Assembly: GCF_002878395.1 (NCBI RefSeq)
Contig: NC_061121.1
Location: 11,567,416 to 11,631,415, forward strand
Length of the DNA stretch: 64,000 bases
Direction: 5' to 3'
DNA from: Capsicum annuum
Taxonomy: Eukaryota; Streptophyta; Magnoliopsida; Solanales; Solanaceae
Position numbers and translations under genes: made by a program. Shown one piece after another: positions 39,961-50,899 of this stretch. Numbering within the stretch: position 1 is the stretch's first letter; each line of letters starts with the position of its first letter. Under the pieces are notes generated by a model. It did not search any database. It was not told the origin of the DNA and saw only the letters and a list, made by a program, of their open reading frames with translations.

Positions 39961-40938
39961 TTAAGAGCTACTAAGATCACTGTGATTGGTTTGAGCTGGA
40001 GTATTTGGTGGTTCAGTTCCCCTTGTCAGTGTGCCTTCAGATTTAGTTCCACATGTTAAAGTGCCTTCATGTTCAGTTCCTCCAGTCGATGGACAAAGTT
40101 GTTTAACCTGTTCTTTCACTTGTTCTTCAGAATCACTTTCTCCCTGCAGATTAGTCATAGCACAAGATTCATCAAATACTACATGCACACTTTCTTCTAC
40201 ATAGTTTATTCTGTTGTTCAGGACCCAATATGCCTTACTATGATGTGAATATCCTAGGAAGATTCTCTCATCACTTCTAACATCAAATTTTCTCAAATTT
40301 TCTTTTCCAATATAAAGAATGAAACACTTGCAGTCAAAGGTTCTAATGTGAAAAATATTTGGTTTTCTTCCTTTTAGTAATTCATAGGGAGTCTTCTCTA
40401 GAATAGGCCTAATAATGCATCTATTTATAATATATGCAGTATTACTGAGTGCCTCAGCCCAAAGGTTTTTTGAAAAATTTCCTGCAAGCATTATTGTTCT
40501 AGCTATATAGGCCAAAGTCCTATTTTTCCTTTCCACTATTCGATTTTGCTGAGGTGTTCGTGGAACGGAGAAATTTTGATATATACCATGCATGGAATAG
40601 AATTCTAAAAACTTGACATTTTCAAATTCTATACCATGATCAGATCTTATGGAAATTAGGAAAGTGCCTAGTTTTTTTTTCATTTTCTTAATGAATATAT
40701 AAAAGACATCAAATGCATCTTCTTTGGAAGCTAAAAACAATGTCCAGGTAAATCTGGAATAGTCATCAACAATCACAAAGACATACCTTTTTTCACCTCT
40801 GCTTGGAACTCTTATTAGTCCATAAAGATCCATATGAATCACGTCAAGGTACTTAGTTGTGCTGACATAGTTCTTAGAATTGAAAGAGGTCTTAATTTGC
40901 TTCCCCTTTACACAAGCACTACAAATGTTCTCTTATTA
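39961..40938 (-). pseudogene. Sirevirus integrase, copy 1 (5' end truncated)
   Basis: Open at 39961-40842. The catalytic triad looks complete in this frame: D5 (HMDLYG), D68 (IRSDHG) and E104 (RIVERKNRT), a D-D-35-E spacing. Then WAEALSNTAYIINR, TPYELLKGRKP and the Ty1/copia C-terminal block FLGYSHHSKAYWV. The tail carries three imperfect ten-residue repeats (GT.xEGTLT, about residues 254-280). The zinc-binding N-terminus is lost: similarity to copy 2 stops near 40938, where the Ogre-like leader begins. GAG, protease and the gag-pre-integrase region are missing from this copy. The following 39791-39960 is a poorly conserved linker toward RT. Confidence 0.85.
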
Positions 40939-42308
40939 CCAGTTTGCCCTTTTCATCACTTATTACCAGTCATCCCTTCCTCTTCAACAACTAAGCGACA
41001 ATCAAGGAAGAAATGTTTATCTGCCTTGAAAGTATTGATGTTCAACCAACCTTTGTCGACACCGGTCAATTTCTACTTACTTGATTACCTGCTAAAGTAA
41101 AAACAACTCAAAAGGAAAATATGTTAGATCCCATTAGTGGAAAGTAATGCAAGACATCCGACATAAAGTAAGCATATACTGTTGCTTTCATCTTAGGTAA
41201 ATTGATCCACGAATAGGCATTGACTCAAAAAAAATTGATGAGCAGGATTTCATCCGTCGATTTTTGGGTAAATGGGTTTTAATAGGAAGTTTGCCCAAGT
41301 CAACTAATTTTGAACTTCTACGACTTTTCTCGACAAAACGAAATATAATGATATTAAAGTATAGCGGCTGGGCCAAAAGGCTGCCTATGTATTTCACAAA
41401 GAAGAAATCAGGCCATACGTAGTTAAACTAAGCAAGAATTCCTGTGTCCATGACTTTTTTTCCGACAGAATAGGATGTGTTTAAAAAGAAAATTAGTGAA
41501 GACTGGTTGAGCACTTTTTGGGAGACTTGAAGACTTGAAATGTTCTGGGCGGACTTTGGATAGTAGGCATATATTTTTGCCTAAAGGTTTTTCTAAGACT
41601 TTGTTGAAGAGTAGATCAATTTACCCTTGACTCAACAACGCACATAAGCACATATATAAGACAGTTATATCACATAATAATAGGATAATAAGCGTATCTT
41701 AATTGGGTGACCCTTTTGATCTAAGGATGACTCTAAACGTCAAATATCGATTAAGATTTCGATAAATTTATTCAAGTTTTAATTAATGACATTACTCGAG
41801 TTTAGAATTTTTCAAACTCAATTTGATCAAATTTTGACTTGGATCAAGTTATCATTATCTCTGCACATAATATAAGGATCGTCATTGGGTCGTGAACCCT
41901 TTTGACATGAGGGCGTTTTCTAAATTCGTGGAATGACACCTTGGGTCAAACCACCTAAGGCTTATGCATGCATGGCCTATATTCAGTGAAGCTCTATCTT
42001 AAGTTCTTCTATGATTTGGCGTACTAGACACAAGATTTTCGAGTGGACAACTCGATTGAGAAGGCTACGCGATCACACGAAAAAAGATCCGGACACACCG
42101 CGCATAAGCCAACTCTCCTAAAATTTGGAATTTGAAAGAAATTTATCGGTGCTCGAAACACACCTCACGTGTACGTGTGATTGTGTTAGTTTTTCCGAAT
42201 GGAAGAAATATGAACAAAATGACAATTTATATGAAATCTAAACAAATAAACCTGTAATAATTAGCCACAACAAGTTAGAAAATTTCTTTTGGTTAGAACC
42301 TAGATACT
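40939..42308 (-). mobile_element. Leader/5' interior fragment of the Ogre/Tat-like element
   Basis: Follows the primer site on the minus strand (5' untranslated leader and perhaps the start of the first ORF). No recognisable domain. It stops abruptly at the integrase of Sirevirus copy 1, so the rest of the element and its 3' LTR are missing. Confidence 0.45.
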
Positions 42309-42326
42309 TCCCTAGCAGAGTCGTCA
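42309..42326 (-). other. Primer-binding site, tRNA-Arg-like (Ogre/Tat type)
   Basis: The minus strand reads TGACGACTCTGCTAGGGA, four bases from the LTR edge. It resembles the TGGCGACTC(T/C)GCTGGGGA primer sites described for Ogre/Tat gypsy elements, with one base changed. Confidence 0.6.
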
Positions 42327-43058
42327 TTTCTGTTTTATCCCTTTTCGAATTTTATTTTAAAAGAAAATGGTTTCGACTTTTTAAACTATTTCAAAAAAAT
42401 TCAAGAAGATTTTGAAATAATTTTGACAAAATTTACAAATTCGTCACTTGATTTTTATAGAAAATATCAAGAAAAAACTTAAAGAAATTTCAAAGAATCA
42501 AAAACAGAAATAAATTTTTAAAATTAGAGAAACTGAGTATGGGTTCAATTAACGCCCTAAGAAGGTTTTTATGGCACTTAGGAGCGTCCGTTTTAAAACG
42601 GTACACCAAAAGATCATTTTTGACTAACCTAAAAGGGTGGCTAACTTTACAATTTATTAATTTATCAAACTTATATCGGGGAATTTTGAAAATCATCGTT
42701 ATTTCGTCAAGTTTTATGCTAAAGAAAATTTTAAACAAAAGTCTATTTTTTAACAATATAATTTTAATGAAAATAATAATTTATTCTATTTTAAGGGAAA
42801 TTATTATTATTAAGAAAAATCTATTTTTATAGTCAATGTCAAATCAAAATCTTGATTTTAACATTTATAGATTTAAAAAAAAAATTAACTAAGGAACATT
42901 TAATCAATTATGGGAGAGTTTAAACTTTTCAATTTAAGAAAAACTTATTTCTTTTCATGCTTGAGAAAAACTCTTTTTTAACCTAAACGAGATTAATTAT
43001 AGTCGAACAAAACAGAAAGTCGTCTTAATTCTAAAGCTTGTCTTTAAGAAGATAACAT

Positions 43059-43120
43059 AATATATATATATACACACACACATGCATATATATGTATATG
43101 TATATGTATATGTATATACT
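43059..43120. repeat. Compound microsatellite
   Basis: (AT)n, (AC)n and (TATATG)n runs in succession within the Ogre-like LTR. Confidence 0.9.
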
Positions 43121-44391
43121 TTAAAGGTTAAGGTGGATAGAAAAATTCAAATAAATAACGAGAAGACTATGAAGATAAATAAAAATAGCAACATCTAAGG
43201 GGATTTATCTAGATTAATTAATTAAAGTGTACACATAAATACAAATAAACAAGTAAAAATGGAAACTAAAGAGAAAAAGAGTTAAGATTGGGCCCTTTTC
43301 AAATCTGGCCAACTTTTGGACCTATTCTTCATGGACTTTGGTCCATTTCTGCAGTGTATACCCAGATGTATACTGACTGTATATCACATTTGCTGCTGCC
43401 GCGTTTTTGTATATCTGGTGTATACATGAGCAATATATGGTCATGTATATATGAATTTTGGTCTTTCAACCATATAATCCATCTTCCCTTTCCCTTTCCA
43501 GCCGTATATCCTCAATATACTGCTGTATATCTGTGCATACAGTTTTGTTTCTTGACAGCTCAGTCCGTTTTTCGGAACTGTGGTGCAAAGTTTTGACTCG
43601 GAGAAACGGGATTTGGTCCCATAAATGTCAAGGTGGAGAATGGAGTCCAATGGACTCACTGAGATCGCGTGCATCAAGGAAAATACACCAAATTAGTACA
43701 AGTTCAAAATAATTTATCCAAAGTGAAAGAATGAAGAAAAATAGGTATTTCAAACTCCAAAGAAGATACTATGAGAATTTATCCAAAGTGAAAGAACTCA
43801 AAGCTTAATACAAAGTTCAAAATATTTATCCGAAGTTCAAAATAATTTATGCAAAGTGAAAGAACTCAAAGCTTAATCCATATAATTCAAACAACAAAGC
43901 ATATATTATGAGAATTGAAACAAAACTAGGAGAATAGGTATTTCAAGCATCAAAGAAGATTCTATGAGAATTGAAACAAAACTAGGAGACCAATGTTAAC
44001 AACAACTTAGCATTCACATTCCATAGATCTTCAAACTTGTCACATTCACATTCCATAGATCTTCAAACTTTTCACAGTTACAACATTGTAGTACGACAAA
44101 CTATAAACATGTTAGATCTGGATAATCATTTCAAAGGTTATTTGCTTTTTGGAGATATCAAGAATGCATGAAAAATCTCATTTCAATTTTTAAACATACA
44201 TATACAATAAAGAAAAGAATACAGCAGAAAATAAGAAAGCTAGCAGCAAAATATTAGTCACAAAAATGCACAATCATCCTTAACCCAACATGTTGATATA
44301 GAAAGGATTGCTACAATATTTATATTACTTCCAGAATTCCACTATTATAAAATACTCGACATAATACATCTAAAGTGAATATTTAGAAAAT

Positions 44392-44476
44392 GGGTTCGTT
44401 AAACTATACCTCACTTTGTGGGAATATACTGGATCTGTTGTTGTTGTTGTTGTTGTTGGGTTCGTTAAACTATACC
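44392..44476 (+). mobile_element. SINE 3' tail with perfect 19-base target duplication
   Basis: GGGTTCGTTAAACTATACC occurs at 44392-44410 and again at 44458-44476. Between them are 47 bases: TTTGTGGGAATATACTGGAT followed by (TTG)n. That end is typical of Solanaceae tRNA-derived SINEs, whose tails are TTG repeats. The tRNA-like head is absent, so this is an extremely 5'-truncated insertion. Confidence 0.75.
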
Positions 44477-46009
44477 AACTCCATCCTATGCCAAAGTAAA
44501 ATTATACTACATATTTTTTCAATCGAAGATAAAAAAGTAGTAGTCCCTCGGTTTATATTGGAACTTGATAGCTAAAGGATAGATTTCACGATGACAACCT
44601 ATTTTATACAAAGCTAAAACAATAACATACAACGTACAAATAGTGTACACAAAGCAAAAATGTGATCTTCGAGATTTAATCAATACACACCATTTCATTC
44701 ACATTGGAGTCTAGATTATCGACACAGCATTTTCAAAATGTAATAAAATCCTAGATTTCTAAAGCGAACAATCCCATCAATTACGATTACGATGATCCTA
44801 ATAAGGAAATAATTAAGAAACAAAAACTGAAAGAGAAAAGTGTTTACCTTTTTAGGGGCAGCAAACCAGAACAGAAGAGACTATAACGATGGTGCTTTCA
44901 CCACCGGACTTTCGACTCTGATTCATGGGAGTTCAATTTTCGTTGGGATCAAATTTTGAATCAATTTCTTTTGGAATTCTTGGTTACGTGGGATTAAAGG
45001 ACCGCTCCTTCAAAATCCCAAAAATTCCTCAAAAAGAATTCCCCCTACCCTTTTCCCCTCAACGTCTATTTATAGGGGAAATATTGGTTTCTATTCTCCA
45101 AATAGCCATTTGCGCAGGGTGTCTCAAATTGATTGAGCAAGTTGAAGGAAAACACTAGTGGGAAGAAGACATACCCCCAAAAATCCGGATCCAAATTTAT
45201 GACACCTTATTTAGATCAGATTTTGGCAAGAAATAAAGAATTTCAAAGTCAACAATCGAGGCTCGAGGTCTGAGAATTGCAGAGATAAGATGGAGAGAGA
45301 GATTTGAGTGATGTAAGGGGTTTGTCTGGTTGAACTTCTTGTTGTACGTAGTGTTTGAACGTTGTTGTGTTGATACAGTTGTCGTTGTTTACGCCGTTTG
45401 GGAGAGAATGAGATTATAAGGGTTAGTAGGCCGGGTTGGAGGTTGAATTGGGCTGGGGCGGTTGGAGCAAAGTGGGCTGATTAATTTTAAAAGAATTGGG
45501 GTTTAGGGTTTTCTTTAACAAGTAGCCCCAAATTATAAATTCAATCAATTTTGTTTAAATCGGGCCAAATCAAAAATAAATCGGCTAATTGTATTGTAAT
45601 TACGTTTCAATTAATTTTAATTATGGCCTAATTCAATGAATTGATTAAATTGAATTTCAAACTGGTTTGATTTTGAGTTTCTTAATATAATAAAATCAAA
45701 CAAATATTTTTCAAAATAAATTATTTTTTAGAATAAATTATACTTAAATTAAGACTTTATCTATTTGAAACCATTTTTCAGATAAACTTTGAATAAAAGT
45801 TAATTTTTCATAAAATAATTGTTTAAAGTTATATGATTCCATATATGCAAAACATAAAAATATGTAATCTTTACATAAAATGACTAAAATTACCCAGGTA
45901 AATATTTTGAAAAGCTTTTATTTGGATAAAATAAATATCGTATTTTATTTAAAATTGAAGAAATTTGGAATTAAACTCAGTCGTGGGTGACAAAAATTAG
46001 GTGTCAACA

Positions 46010-47480
46010 TAACCAAAATTCATAAACTAGTGCATGTGCTTTTTTGTCATCCTTCAAGAGTATCCTTTGCATATACTTGATAATATGGCGAGAAAGATTG
46101 ATTTTCACCTTCGTATTAATGAACTCCTTTATATTCAGATCAAGATAGCTAGCCTCAGTTCTCCTCTCCTTTTGGGGTATTATAATTTTGTGAACTACAT
46201 CAAAGTAGAGCTGATGGAAAGGAAACATCTCTTTCTTAAAAACATGCCTGTGTTGGACCAGATTAGGATTTCCAAAAAGCTTCCTGGCAATAGCCAGAGT
46301 AGAGGCCATATTATCTAGAGTAGGCAAACCAAACTTCATATAGTGATCCCACCCCCTAGAGGAATGTTAAGAATGTGGGCAACCTCCTTCGCAGCCAAAT
46401 TCATAGGAACACTAAGAAAAATTTATGGTGAATAGGTTTCCCTTAGCATACCCATTAGTATAAAACTCATAGACTTCAAGGTGGCCAAATTTGCATTGAG
46501 TCTCACCTTGAAGGAATAAGGAGGACCAACCCTGAAATTGAAACCTATTTAAGAGAATTTCCATTTCAGGACCCCCCATATCCAGTGATAACACGACCAC
46601 GAATGAGTTGTAGCTTCTGAAAATGTAAGACATGGTCCAAATGAGAATCTACTATTTTAGAGGTGTGGATGTCAGCGTGGGAGGAAATGTCAAGCTAAAT
46701 CTCTGGAGAGAAAGGCTTAGAATACTCAGTTGCTTCAGAATCAGAGAAAGAAACAGGTTGTGGAACCTGTTTCTTAGATCCAAATTTTGAAGCAGTTTTG
46801 GATGTGGAAGCAGACTGAGGATGCTTTTTGGGAGTAGGTTTTCTTGAGAAGGAAGAAGAAGGAGCAGATATAGCAGACTTAAATGCAGAAGGCTTGGGAA
46901 TAGAACATTTATAAGTCGTCTCTTTTTGAACAATGCAAAAAAGGAGGTCAGAATAAGAGAGAGGAATCACAGGAGGTGAAGAAAAAGGTGTCTTCTTTTC
47001 TCTTGCTTGAAGAGTGGCCTCAATTGAAGCTTTCACTTGCCTTTTATGATTTTGAGTATAAGGGGTGCGAATAGAAGTAGGATTTGGAGAGCCCTCAATA
47101 ACTTGTTCAGTATCTGGAATGGGGATATGATCCCCAAATACTTTGACAAGAAAAGAACGAAATCTTCTTGAAGTAGTTTTAGGAACAGATATTGGCATGG
47201 AAGATGAAGAAGGCTCAGTCTCGGGCAGAATTATTTGGAGTAGAGGCATGTTTTGGAAAATGTCTGAAGAAGAAGACTTGGGTCAAAAAGGATTTGGGGT
47301 CATAGAATGTAGCATGAATTTGAAGTCATATCAGTCCTTAAAATCAGACAACTTATTCGAAATAGAAAGAAAGATTTATGAAATTGGGGCAAAATCAGGG
47401 TGAATAATAAGTGAAGTGATAGAACAGGGGGATGTGGTGGAGTCCTTTTTAGGAGTGGATTAGGATTGTTGAGAATCCAT
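46010..47480 (-). pseudogene. Sirevirus envelope-like ORF, copy 2 (3' end truncated)
   Basis: Second copy of the ORF at 35994-37812, starting at ATG 47480. The Ser/Pro-rich N-terminal half is open for 184 codons (46695-47249: MPLLQIILPETEPSSSSMP, then basic and Ser-rich stretches KPTPKKHPQSASTSKTASK). The conserved part is open at 46010-46339 (LVQHRHVFKKEMFPFHQLYF, YMQRILLKDDKKAHALVYEF). It stops at 46010, where the Ogre-like LTR begins, so the coiled-coil C-terminus seen in copy 1 is lost. It lacks the 50-base duplication of copy 1. Frameshifts between the parts. 47481-47930 toward RNase H is non-coding. Confidence 0.75.
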
Positions 47481-47930
47481 TGTTGTAAACTCAGAGCTTT
47501 TTAGAATAGAACAACTAAGGAAAATATTTTAAAAAGAGATTGATGATAGTGGAGAATGACCGTGAGGAGATTTGTAGTGTAAGAGATGAATTAAATTTTA
47601 AAAAGAAAATAAAAGATGAAGCGTGTAGGTGTAAGTGGGTGTGTCAGGTGTATTTAAGTGGGAAAAAGAAATGTGACAACAACTTTTGCAGAGAAAAGAG
47701 AATTTTGGAATTTTAGCGGTTACAAGTCTCTTTTTTAAAAAAAAAAATTAAAAGAAACACAAGTGCCTAGATGTTTCATAATACTTTCTTAATAAGTGAT
47801 TGAACTAAATCAGACCTTGCCATCTCTATGATCTCCAAAGACTTAGCTTTCTCTAATTCTGCATGACTAAAAATATAACTTAATTAAATTATTATCATAC
47901 TAGAATTGGGACACACAACTAAATATGTTT

Positions 47931-49190
47931 AGTTCTTTTATGTTGCACGGGATTCTTTGCAATATTAACGGAACTTGTATTGTCACAAAAAATAGTAACA
48001 CATACTACATCCATATCAAAATCCATGAGTTGTTGCTTAATTCATAATAATTGAGCACAACATGACCCAGCAACAACCAACCTCAGCAGTAGAAAGAGTT
48101 ACTGAGTTTTGTTTCTTAGTGGATCAGGTTATTAGACATGATCCAAGGAAGTGTGTCATACTTGTGGTGATTTTCTTGTCCACTTAATAGCCTACATAGT
48201 TAGCATCAGGATATCCTACTAACTAAAATTGCTACCTTTGGCATACTAGAGACGAAGATCGGTGATTCCTTTGAGATACCGAAAAATCCGTTTCACTAAT
48301 TTGAGATTGATTCCTTGGGATTAGCCTAAAACTTTGCACACAATCCCATACTGAAAACAATATTAGGTCTGCTTGCTTTGAGGAAAAGCAGTGATCCTAT
48401 TATTCCTCTATGTAATTTTTGCTCCACAGATGGACCTATTTCATCCATATCAAGCTTTGTGGCAATGGTAATTGGAGTCCTGATCTCCTATGTTTTCTCC
48501 ATGGAGAACCTTTTGAGAAATTCTTTAACATACTTTTGTTGATTAATTATGGTTCCAGTAGCTGTTTATTTGATTTGCATTCCTAAGAAAAAATTTATCT
48601 CACCCATCATGCTCATCTCAAATTCACAACTCATGAGTTTTGCAAAGCTATGAGTCATGTTGATGTTGATGGAGCCAAAAATAAGGTCATCCACATACAC
48701 CTGCACAATCAGCAAATCCTTCCCATTAGTTTTTTTACAAAAATAGATCGTTAATTTTACCTATAGTGTGCCCATGCTCTAACAGGAATTTTGATAATCA
48801 CTCATACTAAGCTTGTGGAGCTTGTTTTAGTCCATACAAAGCCTTGTCAAGCTTGTAAACGTAATCATAAAATTCCTTACTTTCAAAACCAGGAAGTTGT
48901 TTTACATAAACTTTCTCCTTGATGATACTATTCAAGAATGCACTTTTTACATCCATTTGGTAATGTATGAATTCCTTATAAGCAGGAAAAACCACAAGAA
49001 GTTTGATTGCTTCGGTTCTTGCCACAGGGCCAAAAGTCTCATCAAAGTCTATTCCTTGGACTACCAATTTTGCCTTGTTCCGTGTAACTGTTCTATGTTC
49101 ATCAACTTTATTTCTATATACCCACTTAGTTTCAAACATAGTTCTGTCTTTTGGGGGTGGAACTAGGTTCTAAACCTTGTTTCGTTCAAA
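47931..49190 (-). pseudogene. Sirevirus RT and RNase H, copy 2
   Basis: RT N-terminal part is open at 48807-49139 ([53 protein letters not shown]), keeping the Gln codon that is a stop in copy 1. The region 48440-48800 carries the remainder of RT with the catalytic region near 48690 (read as VDDLIFGS) and frameshifts. RNase H remnants follow to about 47931. Copies 1 and 2 are collinear over this whole stretch, with many point differences, so the duplication is not recent or the two are independent elements. Confidence 0.8.
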
Positions 49191-49399
49191 TGGGTTTAGT
49201 TCTTCTTACGTAGCTCTATTGTAATCAGCATAAAAAAATGCTTCATCTATCTTCTTTGATTTAATCACAGACAAGAAGGCTTTGAGAACACTCATGCTCC
49301 TTAATCTGGATCTTGTGGTGATTCCTAGGGTAAGATCAGTGAGAACATTTTCAATAGGATGAGATCCTTGATACTTGTATTCTTTTAGGACAAATCCTT

Positions 49400-50460
49400 G
49401 AGAGCTGCTAGGATCATTTTAGATAGTTTGAGCTGGAGTAGTTGGTGGTTCAGTTCACCCTATCAGTGTGCCTCCAGATTTAGTTCCCCCAATGTAAGTG
49501 CCTTTATGTTTAGTTCCTCTAGTCAATGGACAAGGTTATTCAACCTGTTCTTCAGAATCACTTTCTTCTTGCAGATTAGTCTTAGCACAAGATTCATCAA
49601 ATACTACATGCACACTTTCTTCTACATAGTTTGTTCTATTGTTTAGGACCCTATATGCCTCACTATGATGCGATATCCTAGGAAGATTCCCTCATTATTT
49701 CTAGCATCAAAGTTTCCCAGATTTTCTTTTCCATTATTAAAAATGAAACACTTACAGCCAAAAGTTCTAAAGTGAGAAATATTTGGTTTTCTAGTAATTC
49801 ATAGGGAGTCTTCTCTAGAATAGGTCTAAATCATACATCTATTTATAATGTATGCAGTAGTATTGATTGCCTCGGCCCAAATGTTTTTTGCAAAATTTCT
49901 TACAAGTATCATTGTTCTAGCCATATCTTTCAAAGTCCTATTTTTTCTTTCTACTACTCCATTTCGCGAAGGTGTTCTTGGAGCAGAGAAATTGTGATAT
50001 ATACCATGAGTGGAATAGAATTCTAAAAACTTGAGATTTTCAAATTTTGTACCATAGTTAGATCTTATGAAAATTAAGGAAGTGCCTAGTTTCTTTTCCA
50101 TTTTCTTAATAAATATAGAAAATACATCAAAAACATCTTCTTTGCAAGCTAAAAACAATGTCCAGGTAAATCTAGAATAATCATCAACAATCACAAAGAC
50201 ATACCTTTTTCCACCTCTACTTTGAAGTATCATTGGTCCATAAAGATCTATATGGATCAAGTCAAGGCACTTAGTTATGCTGACATGGTTCTTAGATTTG
50301 AACGAGGTCTTTACTTGTTTTCCCCTTACGCAAACACTACAAACTTTCTCTTTCTTGAACTTAGTTTTGGGCAACTCAAACACCATATCTTTAGAAGAAA
50401 GTTTGTTTAACTATTTCAAACTTGCATGTCCAAGACTTCTATGCCAAAGGAGGGAATCAT
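49400..50460 (-). pseudogene. Sirevirus integrase, copy 2
   Basis: Open at 49826-50386. It has the zinc-binding end that copy 1 lacks (CSVCVRGKQ), then D47 (HIDLYG). The second catalytic position reads IRSNYG, so Asp is replaced by Asn at residue 110. E146 is present (VVERKNRT). Then WAEAINTTAYIINR and a frameshift near 49826. The C-terminal part continues in broken frames to about 49400. Copy 1 keeps the second Asp, so the two copies carry different lesions. Confidence 0.82.
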
Positions 50461-50463
50461 TCT

Positions 50464-50868
50464 CTATTGCACTAAAACAGGTAGTTTTGTTCCTGGCATG
50501 TTCAGTATATCAATTTTATACACAATCTTTTGTCTTTTTGCCGTAAGCACAACCTCTTTGGTATCCATCCTTATGACTTTAACATCTGCAGAAGTAAAAA
50601 TCACTTTGTTACCTTTATGACACAGTTGTGTTATGCTGAGTAGATTGTGCTTTAGTCCTTCTACAAGGTATACATCTTTTAGGGACCTTGATTCAGAGGC
50701 TCCAATTTTTCCAACTCTAATAATGCTTTCCTTTTTTCCATTACCAAAAGATACTCCCCCTCCACTTATTTTAGAGGGTGAAAGGAATTTGTTCTTATGA
50801 TCAGTCATGTGTCTAGAGAATGCACTATCCAAATCCCAGTGTTTCTTGTTTTCTTTCACTCTCACCTG
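50464..50868 (-). pseudogene. Sirevirus protease and gag-pre-integrase region
   Basis: Open frame of 133 codons. The aspartic protease box reads LDSAFSRHMT at residues 12-21, where DSG is the norm, so the catalytic loop Gly is Ala. It is followed by SFGNGKKESIIRVGKIG, LKDVYLVEGLKHNLLSI and a gag-pre-integrase-like KRQKIVYKIDI. The protease cleaves the polyprotein in the family. Only one copy of this domain is in the composite. It is separated from the integrase by a frameshift at about 50410-50464. Confidence 0.8.
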
Positions 50869-50899
50869 TAAAAGAAGATCATGGGTTTGATTTGGGAAC

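Larger units (their letters stand above)
42331..46009 (-). repeat. Ogre/Tat-like gypsy LTR inside the Sirevirus
   Basis: 3679 bases from TGTTTTATCCC to GTGTCAACA; on the minus strand it starts TGTTGACACC and ends AAAACA. The TATA-like CTATAAATAG lies on the minus strand at 45066-45075. It contains a microsatellite (43059-43120), interspersed short repeats around AAGTGAAAGAACTCAAAGC (43714-43980), a 32-base tandem pair (44011-44074) and a SINE tail (44411-44457). Open frames such as 43288-43596 and 44925-45158 are not family-like. To the right, Sirevirus copy 2 starts directly with its envelope-like ORF. Confidence 0.7.

Noticed and set aside
43288..43712. Overlapping Tyr/Ile-rich frames on both strands
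   Set aside because: Produced by TATA/GTATAC-rich LTR sequence; no family support.
44925..45158. 77-codon plus-strand frame in the Ogre-like LTR
   Set aside because: Overlaps the likely LTR promoter (CTATAAATAG on the minus strand) and has no recognisable domain.
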